Source: Paramacrobiotus metropolitanus
Lineage: Eukaryota > Tardigrada > Eutardigrada > Parachela > Macrobiotidae
Assembly: GCF_019649055.1 (NCBI RefSeq)
Contig: NW_026570281.1
Location: 558,001-622,000, forward strand
DNA length: 64,000 nt
Direction of reading: 5' to 3'
Shown: positions 23,455-34,240 of the stretch, piece by piece
How positions within the stretch are numbered: the stretch's first letter is position 1
Layout of the letters: every line of letters starts with the position of its first letter
Notes under the pieces: model-generated
Told to the model about the DNA's origin: nothing
What the model saw: the letters and a program-made list of their open reading frames with translations, nothing else
Database searches by the model: none
Program-made: the position numbers and the translations under genes

Positions 23455-23780
23455 CCATCCCGCAAACGATCAAAAAATGCTTTGGTTCTCCCTCGCACAG
23501 AGATTTCGCACAAATACAAGGTTTTTCTGACTGGTATTCATTTTTTATCTTGCGGCACCATAATGGCCTCAAATCATCTACGTAACAATGAACAGTAAGC
23601 ACCGACAATTTGGCTTACTGGGCGATTATCGCATGCAGATAGCAGTCAATTAATACCGCCAGAGCGGATGATATTGAGACTTCACGATCTGTTGCCAATA
23701 AGCTCTTGTTGGTGGATTTCAAAACGAACAAATTTGAATTTTGAACTACTATGAATCGGTCATAGAAACCGAATGTTAAA

Positions 23781-26700
23781 TCAGTTTTGTGACGCTGAAG
23801 AGAGCAGCCAGTAGGTGCGGATATCGCCTTTCCCCTACAAGAAAATGTTAACAGAATAGAATAGCATGAATTAGAAATAGACATACGTATACGGCATATG
23901 TACTTTAATATTGATGATGCCGCGGTCCTGTACAGCGAAACCATAAAACTGTGCTAGCTGCGCTGTTTCCGGGCTGAGATGCGTGCGCGAGGGTTGGCTG
24001 TGGCTGGACATTCGCGACGCGGTATTAACGGTGTCGCCGAATCTACGGCGCGAACCAGATACTGTCACTGTGCGAAAATGACAAAACTTCACCACAGCAT
24101 GCGTCGTTCTTACAAACAGTATCTTGGCCGTTTACTGCCGATGATGCCGGCCACCACGGGGCCGGTGTGGGCTCCGGCCTGTAGTCCCATCTGCGCGGAG
24201 TGAGTGGCGTCGGCTAACAGCGTCTCGAAGCACGTCTGCAGCGCAAAGGACAACCGGCAAATCTCTCTGGCGTGGACGCTGCCGTTGCGAGCCGGCAAGC
24301 CACTTCCCACCTGTTAAAACTGCCGGTGTGACCTTTGACACTGCTTTTTTAAACCGAAGGAATTAACCATGTAGTTGTCGCCCGTCGCCTCAATTTTGCA
24401 TACGCTGTAGTTCACCAAGGCCTTGTCGAAGCGGGAAAAGAGCAGATCGAGGAAGCTGATAACCTGCAGCGGTTGCGAGTCGGCGACGAACTGCGCGAAG
24501 TAGCTAATATAGCTAAAGTAGATGGTCACCGACTGGAAGGATTCGGGTGGGATTTCCCTTCCCATGCGCAGCTGATGGACAATTTCTCTGCAGTAGTACA
24601 AGGCCTTCGCAGCGGTTAAAATAATGTGCCGATGCGCTCCGCAAATCTTTTCCAAAATGCATTCAAAAAACTGCATTATATCATTTTATATGTAAATGCC
24701 GTACTTGGGTAGCATTTCGTTGAGCAGATCCTCACAGCGGCGTTGCTCTAGCAGCAGTTCTTGCTGGCGGTTGTAGACAAGAACTTCCAGAGTGTCGGTG
24801 TGGTTGCGCAGCCGATGCAGCAGGCTGTCCAAGAGGCTTTCTTTGCCAACGACCGGGCGCAGTGCAGAGCGTACCTTGGAGATGGATGGACGCAGCGTCG
24901 CTTCACGATGCAGGCAGTCATTCAGAATCTTCTGCAAGCTCTCTTTCTCCCCAGTGGACTCATTCAGCTCATGGACACCGATGTTTCCTCGGCTGCTGCG
25001 CCTATGCTTAGGACGATCCGCCGCCATTAATGCTAAAGGTAAATACAGGCCCAAACGAGTCAAACAAAAAAATAGACAGTCGAAACGTTGACTTACTGGA
25101 TGTTCGGCTGCGCATGCGCGAATCGGCGGCGTAGGAATCGGACAACAACTGACCGGCAATGACAGCCAAAGCGAATACGTCACTGGCCGGAGTGGCTGGT
25201 AAGCCATCGTATAGTTCGGGCGCGGAATAGCGGTTGAGTGGCACATCGAGCTTTGCGCGCATAATCACCGACATGACCTCTTCGTGGCCCAGATCGTCGA
25301 TGCGCAGACAGAAGCGGCTGTCGATAACGCATTTGCTCGCTTTCAGGTTGCCGTGCAGTTTCAGCGATGAGCGGTGAATTGCACCCAGGCCCTAATAAAC
25401 AGAAAATGTAATGGCGCTAGAGGTCACTTGATTATCTGTGCGTCGGTCAACTTCGACAAGGTCGGAGATGAGGGAAGTTTTTAAATTCCAGTCGATGTTG
25501 GCTTGACCGCCTTGCCACAGGTCCAGCAAGGATCCGCGTTCCCGGTGCGTTTGACAGATGAAGGGAGGCCGGCTGTGCAAGGATAAACCAACGAGTGCGT
25601 TGATATTCGGATGCTGAAGATTTGTAATCTGGAATGGAACGAAGCTTCTTAGGTAAAACATCTTCGGTCAAACAATCTTAAGGACACAGAAACTCTAGGT
25701 AGATGTCACTTTTTCATTCACTTTGAGGTCAACAGGTTTGCGGCGTATGCATACATTGGTCAACACTTGCGACAGTTCCGCACCGCCGACGGTGTTACAG
25801 AGCCACAGGAGCCGGCTGCCTGACTGTTTGTCAGCAGGAGAGTCAAGGATCGGACGGATTTTATCCATAGCCATGGTCTCGTCGCGCCCCGGCACGCAAC
25901 ACACTACGCGGATACCGCGCACATGCATCGTGCGTTTGCCCGTTTGCAGCAATTTCACCGTTGACTTTTCACTTTGGTCGTGAATCGAACCGGCCTCACC
26001 CCGCTCTCCGCCGATAGCCGACTGACCCTTGCCATCATCTTTGATCAGCCACTTTTCGTAGGCGTGGGCCATTCGACGGCGCCTAAACCAATCGGAAATT
26101 AACTCCTACCGTGACATTCACGAGCCACACAGCAGAAGTGTGTCGGTTAGAGTACCTTTCGAGAAATATGAGAATAATTAGAAGGAACATGACGGGACAA
26201 CCGACGCCTAAGCTGACCGACAGGAGAAAAGCCGTATTGTCAGACAAGCAGAGCTCATTGTGAATGCCACATAGAGGCCTGTCCAAAGGCGGACTCTGGC
26301 CGCCCCAGGGAAACTCCACACCGGCGATCCTTGTAAGAGTATCACGGCCGGAATCCGATACGAAAATGCTCTGCCGATACGAAGGATAACGCTGCATTTA
26401 TATTGCATGCGCCAGCATTTTTTGCATCACTGTGAACTGCGCACCGACCTGGAAGCTCCGCGTTTTGCGACTGAAGACCTGAATGTGCGTGGTCACCACG
26501 CGTGTGCCCACTTCTGTCAGCTTTACACTGCGCGATGTCAGATTGAAGAGGCGATTGAACATCAGCCCGGCGATCTGCTGACCGCGAACCGGCTCTGTGC
26601 TGTTCCTTTCGCGTACTTCCTCCAAAACCTATTCGTACGAGTCAAACAAGGTAGATTGAGTCTGCATACGTATACAGACTCACTCAGTCAGTCGACATTT

Positions 26701-28735
26701 GCCGGTAACGTAACACTTAGCATCACGCGGCAGCTAAGAGCGAACAGTAAACAGCTCAACCATACTGCACCTGGGCGACTGCTTCCAAGGCTTCGAAAAT
26801 GATGGCCATAAACTCGGAACCCTGTAAAACCACCAATCGTAGGGTAAACCAAGGCTGTTCTGAGTGAAGGGAATGGGTTTGCAACTGACCAAGATGCCGT
26901 TGGTGGTGGGCGGGTAAAACCAGCTGTTCCAGCGCGCTTTCACCCGGTCGGTGTAATCGACCAACTTGCTCCAGTCCACCGGATCGGATCGCACCATCAA
27001 GTAATGCGCAAAGGCGGCGCACAGTTTCTGCAGTGTATTTTAACGACGTTTTAACAAGATTCTTTGATCTCCTAATTCCTATGATGTCGCTCAGTATGTT
27101 GCTGCTTCACCTTGTTATATGAACCATCTGCTTCGCGACAGCTGAGCGGGTATTCCTGTGGCACGTCGGTTTCATACAGATGGATGAACACCTTGACAGA
27201 ATTGAGAAGGATCTTTTCTTTCTCCCATAATCATAGTGACAGCCGCAACGGGCGTACTACTGATTTTGATTCTGACAGCGGCGTCTGATTCAACACTTAC
27301 GTACTGTCCGTTCGTCATGCCAAGATCGGACGCTGTCACCTAGACATGGAGCACATCAAATAATTGGTTCATTTGAATGTCATTTGCATCATTAAAAAAA
27401 CTAATGTATCTACCGCCGCACCCGAAACTTTGCGGTAGAAATCGTGCGTTTCCGCTCACACATGAAGCGTACGGTTTGTTTGTGCACCATTCACGTAGGC
27501 AGGTTTAACTGAAACTTACCGCTAGCTGGTTCTGTGCTGGTCCCAGTGTGCAGGCCAAAATGACTGCAAACGACACTGATTACTTAACTGAAATATAAGG
27601 TCAGTGACTATTAGACACAGTAACTATTAGACGCGGACTGAACACGACACGGATATGGTGCTTACTACGACTGAAGTTGCTAGCCGCTAGTAGCGCTGCC
27701 GTAGCCCAGTTGGCATCCGCCCCGTTGGAGTCGGTATCGATCTGGATGTACTTGATGTCCTTCCGCTCTTGAAGCAGGGCCGACACGCCCTGACACTCGC
27801 GGCGAACACGGACGCTGTATCCCGTGGTTGCATGGGCAGAGCACTTGTCCAGGACGATGGCGATGGAGCGCCAGTTAAACATGTCCAACACCGCTAACAG
27901 TTTGCTGGCGTAGATTTGCGGCGTGGCCGTCGTGAACGACAGAAGTGTGGGGAAGCGGGTTTTGTTGGCATGGCTCGGATCCGCCGTGGTGCTGCATGGT
28001 TACACCACACTGTCTTACCGTGATTCCACGCATGAACGTACGCACTAATTAAACGTTGCAGCTGTGTTATGCGTTGACACTTACAATCCCAAAGCCAACA
28101 TGCCCAGTTCTGAAACGAATTTACTACTATACTGTGACGTAATTATTTATAACGGTTATAACATAACCGCCAAACAAGAAAAGAATAGTTATTTATATAC
28201 AAAACAGATATCGATATTCTAGTCCTTAAACAGACAGTCACAGAGGCCGCTGTCTATGAGAAAAGCGACAAAAACTGACCTCCCGCGTAGTTAGCCACAG
28301 ATTGGAAAGTTTGAACGCAAGCTGTAGAACATAGCGATAAGTAGAAAGCTGGACATTCTATATAAGTACTTGTAGCACAATTAGATCTTCGGTACCGGAA
28401 GCAAGTATGATGGTTGGTCCATTGTTGAAGAAGTGCCCGTCTCGATACAAATACGCCAGACCGATCTCGGCGTTTTCGCCGCTGGTTAGTCCATCCGCAC
28501 ACCCGGTCTGTCCCCGCAGCGCTGCATAGTGATAAGTATAGTTGGCCAGCACCTCGGGATAGCGTTCGCTAAGCAGCTCAAGCGCCACTGCGATGGACGA
28601 CACCACCGGCGGATTGCCGAGGTCCGACGCGTTTCCCACGCTGATCGACACCACTTTTACGCGCTGCGCGTCGGTCATGTTAACAGCGTTTACGCAAAAC
28701 AAAGTCGTAACGATGAGGCAGTTTGTAGTGGGCAT
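23781..28735 (-). CDS. Receptor-type guanylate cyclase with a degenerate catalytic site
   Basis: Nineteen exons fit in phase to 1,106 residues: 28735-28396, 28357-28280, 28109-28085, 27991-27666, 27563-27520, 27339-27301, 27191-27111, 27027-26890, 26821-26771, 26628-26449, 26391-26156, 26082-25710, 25628-25452, 25391-25097, 25032-24705, 24587-24368, 24310-24114, 24042-23904, 23834-23781. Order: signal peptide (MPTTNCLIVTTLFCVNAVN), ANF-receptor-like ligand domain (TRFPTLLSFTTATPQIYASK, SDLGMTNGQYVFIHLYETDV), one membrane helix (VGCPVMFLLIILIF), kinase-homology domain (LKLHGNLKASKCV), coiled-coil dimeriser (LLLEQRRCEDLLNEMLPK) and class III cyclase domain (RYCLFGDTVNTASRM). Such receptors make cGMP on ligand binding. 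Here the first metal-binding Asp of FSDIVGFT is Tyr (FSYISYFA, 24509-24511), while the second (ATGDNYM), the guanine-selecting Glu and Cys, and Asn/Arg (NTASR) remain. It may act only as a heterodimer partner or be inactive. Natriuretic-peptide-receptor-like; ligand unknown. Confidence 0.92.
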
Positions 28736-28893
28736 GGTAAGTAAAGGTCACTTTATAATTACTACCGTAGAAACACGCGATTGATTCAGTAGCGCGGTAT
28801 GCTTGTGACAGTCAAAATTCCATACGATAACATTTTACAAAGTTTAGCTTTTACTTCTTTTCCCTGGAGACCAAGGCAAGTGCATACACCTGA

Positions 28894-28984
28894 TTACTGC
28901 ATACACTTCCGACAACATTTTTTCACGCTTTTCCGTCGTCGGCATACATCCCGTTTAGCGGCTTCCTGGGTGCGCATTAAATTA
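28894..28984 (+). repeat. 91 bp direct repeat, copy 1
   Basis: From TTACTGCATACACTTCCGAC to GGTGCGCATTAAATTA. It matches 33085-33175 with one visible difference (CGACAACATT versus CGACAGCATT). Confidence 0.85.
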
Positions 28985-30034
28985 GTCGTGGCCGTGGGTT
29001 GTTTGTGAGTGAATGGCGTCAAAAGCACCTCCCTCCCGCTGCTGTTGCGGCAGCGCTAATCAGGCTGGCTTCCTGTTAGCGTTAGGAACTTTTCTTTTTT
29101 CACTCCGCAGGAAACAACCTGGCTGAGTAGCGCTGTATAGGCTCATCATGGCTGGTGTAATATTTTAATAATCGGCATCCCGTAATTAGCACCCCGAAGC
29201 TTGCACACAAATCCTTCCCGGTCATGAACTGAGCGCACGCTACGCAATCTGCGGATCATTTCAAGAATTTTCCACATTCAGAAAAGATTAATGCCCAAGC
29301 TAATACGTACAATACATGTACGTACTGGTATAAAGAATAATAATTACAAGCCCAGCACGGATGAATACTGTCTTAGGATTTCGAGCATGTAAAAAGGTTA
29401 ACTGCATATGGCACGATGTTTATTACAATAAGGAGGCACGAACAAAATAAACAGGCGTGAGCAGAACCTGTTATTCTTGCTAATTCGCAGTTCGCTAATT
29501 TCCAATGACAGTTCGATATAATAACGACACTCAGTTGCGAAGTGTTACAAACGCCCACTATAAAGGTGGTTTGGGCACTCACATCTTTTATTAAACTAAG
29601 AAAAGCTTTTCTTTCAGACTTTTGCTTTTTACGTGTACCTGTACGTAGCTATGGTTGTCATCATACAAACTAATAATAGAACTATAAATACGTACTGTTT
29701 ATTAACGTCAAGATTAGATATAGATAGATTTACAAGTGCTAATTACAAAAAAACTCTTACTTAATTTTTTTCTAAATGTCACTGACATGCTGTTAACAGG
29801 CTATGTTGGTACTGCGGTGCGGTCCGAAAAACATTAACGAACCCGATTCTTTTTCGCAAGGTGCTGAATCACAATGCTTGCATAACTTTTTGATGCAGCG
29901 TTAACAGAAAGCACTGCAGTTCAGATGCATACCGATTGTCAGGAGACACCGTCATTGTCACAAATTCGCACAAGACTCAACTCAACGCAAGCTTATCGAA
30001 AACCGCCAGAAAGCAATGGACAAGAGGTCAACCA
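28985..30034. other. Intergenic spacer; no gene seen
   Basis: No ORF with recognisable or coding-like character between the direct repeat and the small secreted-protein gene. Confidence 0.45.
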
Positions 30035-30776
30035 CTAGACTGCTTTGTAAACCCTGGAATCCGTCACCAGACCGTGCTGCTTCATGCACTCCAGCGCCTC
30101 CCGCACTTGGTTCTCCGCCGCACGAACCTTGGTGGCCAGATCGTGTGCTCCAAAGGACTGCGAGCGGTTACGCAGCAGTTCCGCCATTAAATCGCCAGCC
30201 ACTTTTCCCTGTAAAGCAAATTTATTATCAGACTTTGCCTTACAGATCATACAAACATGGATAACGTCAAAATAAAACTATGAGGCTCTTATCCTTTCAA
30301 AAGCAAACGCAAAAACTAAGAGCGACACTTTTTTGAAATATAGATTCTGTACATCTGTAGGTAAATGGTTCTCTCCATGAGAAAAACATTCGAGAAACTC
30401 GAAGTTTGAAAACCGATTTAAAAATAGTTCTTTCTTTAGGCCAAAATTCATGAAAAACTCCAATCATGAAAAATTAAATTCACTCAGAATTAGATTCATG
30501 TTAATTAAATTCAACTGACTACCAAACTGAGTTAGGTTTTCTTACCTTGCATCGTAACTTGGCTTTCTCGACCGGTCCCTCGTGATGGGGACCCCCATGA
30601 GTTTCGGCTGATTCGCTGTGCATAAACTGGAAAACACCATGAATTAATAATCAGTTTCGATCGTAAGACGCCTAATGAACAGTAAACAGCAAGCAAAACT
30701 GCGAAAATAGCATATTTGTACTTACCAGGCCGATTACCACTATCAACAGCAACAAGGAAGTGCACAGTGAAGCCAT
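30035..30776 (-). CDS. Small secreted protein with a winged-helix-like body (101 residues)
   Basis: Three exons join in phase 0: 30776-30726, 30626-30546 and 30208-30035. Exon 1 is a signal peptide, MASLCTSLLLLIVVIGL. Exon 2 is a His/Glu-rich linker (SESAETHGGPHHEG) with a single cysteine near its end. Exon 3 reads as helix-turn-helix plus a following strand: LMAELLRNRSQSFGAHDLAT, KVRAAENQVREALECMKQHG, LVTDSRVYKAV. The pattern of a hydrophobic helix, a short turn, a recognition-like helix and GLV resembles winged-helix domains, which is odd for an exported protein. All three splice donors/acceptors are canonical (GTAAG...CAG). No homologue recognised; function unknown. Confidence 0.65.
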
Positions 30777-31643
30777 GATTGCTAAGAGAAGGCTGACCTT
30801 TTTATTTACAAAAATTTGGTAGTTCTTTATAAATTCCGACGAACTAATAAGACGCAGTAGCGTGCATGCATCAGCTTTTATAAGGCGATTTTCAAATTAC
30901 CATTCCAAACGTATCCGGCAATTGCAGTGCGTTACGTAATACTTCCAGCAAAAGCAAATCGTATGTCCGGGTTGCGCTTTGTTATCGTGTAAAAGGTTCG
31001 CTCCGCTTCGGAAAAGAGTGGCGCAACCAGCTACATCCATTCTTTACATTTTCAGCGCTACTCGTGTACTCGTACTATTGTAGTTGCACATCAGAAGAAC
31101 GTCGTGCGATTGTACTGCGCAATATCTTCTCGGTTGTGATGTTGTGGCTTGTGCAATATTGTGGCGACACATTTCTCAGACCGCGTGTTTAACACAAAAA
31201 ACGTAAGTGCGAAAAAAAGAAAGTTACAAAGAACGTGCGGGTTACGCTTTTTACACTTACACTTTTAACTTTTTTGTACGATTTTTCTGCAGACTGCTGA
31301 ATTAAACCGAGTTTCGCGTTATTTGCGCACTACGTTACAATGTGAAAAAGTGAAATACAGCGATTTTTGGTGGCGTTATGTTTCAGTTACGCTTTTTAGG
31401 TAGCGAGTTCGTTTTCAGGTTTCAGGTAGCGCCTCAACATCACGTTATAACGCGGAAATAACGCGTGTCGTTAAAACTCACTGCCTAGGTGTGGTCCGTA
31501 ACATCTGCCATGGGATGCCGCCCGCACCGGTGTCGTTTGGGTGTGGTGGTCTTTCCTTGTCCGCTAATTCCGAGAACAGTAATATGTAACTACTAGAGGC
31601 TCTAATGCCTAAATCAGTAAAAGGTCATCACTGTGTTACCGCC
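30777..31643. other. Upstream spacer; no gene seen
   Basis: No coding signal; the sequence runs into the repeat nest starting near 31644. Confidence 0.45.
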
Positions 31644-31882
31644 GGCCCATGCTCAATCTCTGATTCTGACCACTCAAACTCTGTCTCTGACCGCTCATAG
31701 TCTGACTCTGACCGCAAGTTCTTTGACCACCGAAACTCTGATTCAGCTCATTAAAGACAGGTTCTTAGGTTTCTTAGGTTACTCTTAGTTTCCTGAAGGT
31801 TCCCGGGTTGTTGTGAGTTTTTTATTGTTTCTTAGGTTATTCTTAGGTTTCTTAGTTTATTTAGGCTTCTTAGGTTTCTTAA

Positions 31883-32562
31883 GGGATTTGGCCCGGTAGA
31901 TAGCGCCAAGTTCGTGTACATCCAGGGGAACTTTCGCTGTTGCGCGCTCCCAAACACTTTTTTGCATTGCTTTATGGTATTTTGTAGCCAGAAGAATTGT
32001 ATACCTAGGTGAGAAAACCATTTGCGCGCGCAACATCCGGTTGCGAAGTTATGAGGGTATCAAAATTCCAAAAAGTTTAAATGCATTTAGGTGTACCAAA
32101 AGTCTCATTATGGACCGATCTCTTTCAAATTTTGCGTGTAAATGCACATAACCATGAAGATCGTTTTGACACGGATCCAGACTTCCACGATTTTTTTCGA
32201 ATTTTAAAATGAATTTTAAAGTTTTTGAAATTCATTTTAAAATTTGACAAACATGCTAGAACAGTGGACCCGTGTCAAAACGATCTTCACGGTTATGTGC
32301 ATTTACGTGCAAAGTTCGAAAGGGATCGGTCCATAATGAGACTTTTGGTACACCTGAATGCATTTAAACTTTTTGGAATTTTGTTAACCCTATAACTCCC
32401 GAACCAGATGTTGCGCGCGGAAACGGGTTTCACGCCTATGTACACCAATTATTTCGCTACACAATGTCAAAAAGCAACCCAGAAAAGTGTTTCAAAATGC
32501 GCGAAAGCGAATATTCCCGTCAATTGTACACGATTTTAGTGCTATGTACCGGGCCAAATCCC
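31883..32562. mobile_element. 680 bp foldback MITE with TTAA target duplication
   Basis: Termini GGGATTTGGCCCGGTA (31883-31898) and TACCGGGCCAAATCCC (32547-32562) are perfect inverted repeats, and the two arms stay similar for about 300 bp each. TTAA flanks both sides (31879-31882, 32563-32566). TTAA duplications are typical of piggyBac and Kolobok elements. There is no coding capacity, so it is a non-autonomous derivative. It interrupts a CTTAGGTTT repeat tract. Confidence 0.85.
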
Positions 32563-32633
32563 TTAAGTTTCTTAGGTTTCTTAGTTTTCCTAGATTTTTC
32601 TTAGTTTTCCTAGGGTCGGATTTCGAGCAGTAA

Positions 32634-32822
32634 TGCTAGGTCCATACTTCAGTTGTAAGAAAAAGTTGTACAACATATCGTGGTCTTAACTTGGAGCGTC
32701 CATACTTTTGAGAATTACAACAAAAAATGCTACAACATACTCGACTCTCGTGCATACTTTTTCTGCGATTGTTGTAAGATTTCTATTGTATTCCGAATTA
32801 CAACTGAAGTATGGACCTAGCA
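32634..32822. mobile_element. 189 bp MITE with TAA target duplication
   Basis: Terminal inverted repeats of about 25 bp begin TGCTAGGTCCATACTTCAGT and end with its reverse complement ACTGAAGTATGGACCTAGCA. TAA flanks both sides (32631-32633, 32823-32825). A three-base TWA duplication is characteristic of PIF/Harbinger elements; assignment to that superfamily is inference. Confidence 0.75.
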
Positions 32823-33084
32823 TAAGAGTCAGAATTTGAGTGGCCAGAGTCAGAGCTTGAGCGCGGGCCTATTTGCAAGACACAGAGCGGTTATTCAGTT
32901 TTCACTCACGACAATAACGGTTTCTTTGGTCAGTAGTACACCAGCCATCCCAAGACCCACAGGATCCAGTCGTTGTTGCATTACGTATTGTTTCACAAGG
33001 TTTCCATCTCCGAATGCTAATATAGTTGTCGTTATGGAATTCGTTTAGCTTTTCGCTGAAGCTGAAGGTAAGTGCCCAACCTGC

Positions 33085-33175
33085 TTACTGCATACACTTC
33101 CGACAGCATTTTTTCACGCTTTTCCGTCGTCGGCATACATCCCGTTTAGCGGCTTCCTGGGTGCGCATTAAATTA
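33085..33175 (+). repeat. 91 bp direct repeat, copy 2
   Basis: Second copy of the repeat at 28894-28984, same orientation, about 4.19 kb downstream. The 20 bp before it (AAGGTAAGTGC) are also loosely shared (AAGGCAAGTGC). Confidence 0.85.
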
Positions 33176-33991
33176 TTCGCGGCATTAGTCGTTTGTCGCA
33201 GCAGTGGAACGGCAGTTCCTGCCGACTCATTACGAAGCCGATGTCCCCCTGTTTTGACTTCAGCAAGTTGTGACTCTTGTAATCAAAACACGTTTTCCTT
33301 CTGTTTGTTTATTTTGAGTATGGGTCAAAACTGCTTAACGAGGTTGCGTCGTCATAAATTTCTCTAGTTTTCTCTAAAATTAAATTGACTGTGTTACCCA
33401 CTTCATTCCGAGTTGAAGTAAAAACAATGCAGCTGACTTGTGAGTTTCTCCACAGTCAGAGCACCCTGTTTGATGCTGTTGCTGGCAACCCTGTGTACCA
33501 CAGGCAGGTTATTTTACTATACACCAGTATTCGTAATGTGTCCTTGTCAGGAAACGTGCACCCTGCGCATAAAAGTGCAACAACGACAGTAACCTTTGTA
33601 TACTACAGTATAACAGTGCACTGATACGGCACATGGATCGGTTTTGGCACGGAGCTACGAAAACTTCAAAACATTTTTATTAATTAGCGCTGTGTGCATG
33701 CCACCATCCATTGGTCAGAGTACATTTCACTTGAACTTTTATTTTTTCGTCTGATTTTGCTCGTCCAGTATTTCGCAGCAGCGGGTATTTTTTGTTTTCA
33801 TCATTATCTGGATGTTTGCAAAATGTACAACTGTTTCATTATATATACTAAGCTTTCATCACCGAACGTATTGTAAAAACATGATTGTTCAATTACCGTG
33901 TTTTAATTAGTTAGGCTTCCTCGCTCTCCCCAGCAAACCAAGTTCGCTTCCATTAAAAGCTAATAAAGTATGTACCGAAACGTTTAGGTGT
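33176..33991. other. Spacer; no gene seen
   Basis: Open frames at 33385-33624 and 33694-33876 show no domain or splice context that I can support. Confidence 0.4.
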
Positions 33992-34240
33992 TTACTGCAA
34001 GATAAACAGCGGTTTATCGGAAGCAATGAATCGCTCCATCTGACCGGTGTTTCCGACCGCGCTGTTGAAATTCTGCAACCGGAAATGACGGTCTGCTGCA
34101 GTCTGGACAACGTAGATGATCTCGAAGAAGTCTATACCGTGTACTTCGGTGATCTTGGCAGCATTCCGTTTAATGTATTCGGGGTCGACGTTTAATGTTA
34201 TGCACTTGTAGCTCCATACTGTACAGCTGGTTGTCAGCAT
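33992..34240 (-). CDS. Orphan open frame, 82 codons, possibly a terminal exon
   Basis: Codon use is strongly coding-like (many C-ending codons), and the peptide reads as a folded protein, e.g. KITEVHGIDFFEIIYVVQTA then NTGQMERFIASDKPLFILQ and stop. There is a possible acceptor inside (CTGTACAG before TATGGAGCTAC), so it may be the last exon of a gene to the right rather than a complete gene. No family recognised. Confidence 0.35.
   Translation of the reverse strand: MLTTSCTVWSYKCITLNVDPEYIKRNAAKITEVHGIDFFEIIYVVQTAADRHFRLQNFNSAVGNTGQMERFIASDKPLFILQ

Larger units (their letters stand above)
31644..32870. mobile_element. Nested repeat block with outer inverted arms
   Basis: The left arm (31644-31690, GGCCCATGCTCAATCTCTGA onward) is the imperfect reverse complement of the right arm (32825-32870, AGAGTCAGAATTTGAGTGGC to GCGCGGGCC). 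Between them lie CTTAGGTTT-type short repeats (about 31760-31880 and 32567-32620) and two younger elements (31883-32562, 32634-32822). This suggests an older foldback element used as a landing site by others. Confidence 0.6.

Noticed and set aside
31140-33180. CRISPR-like spaced repeats
   Set aside because: The short CTTAGGTTT and CTGACTCTGACC repeats are irregular and lack spacers of even length; this is eukaryotic repeat DNA.
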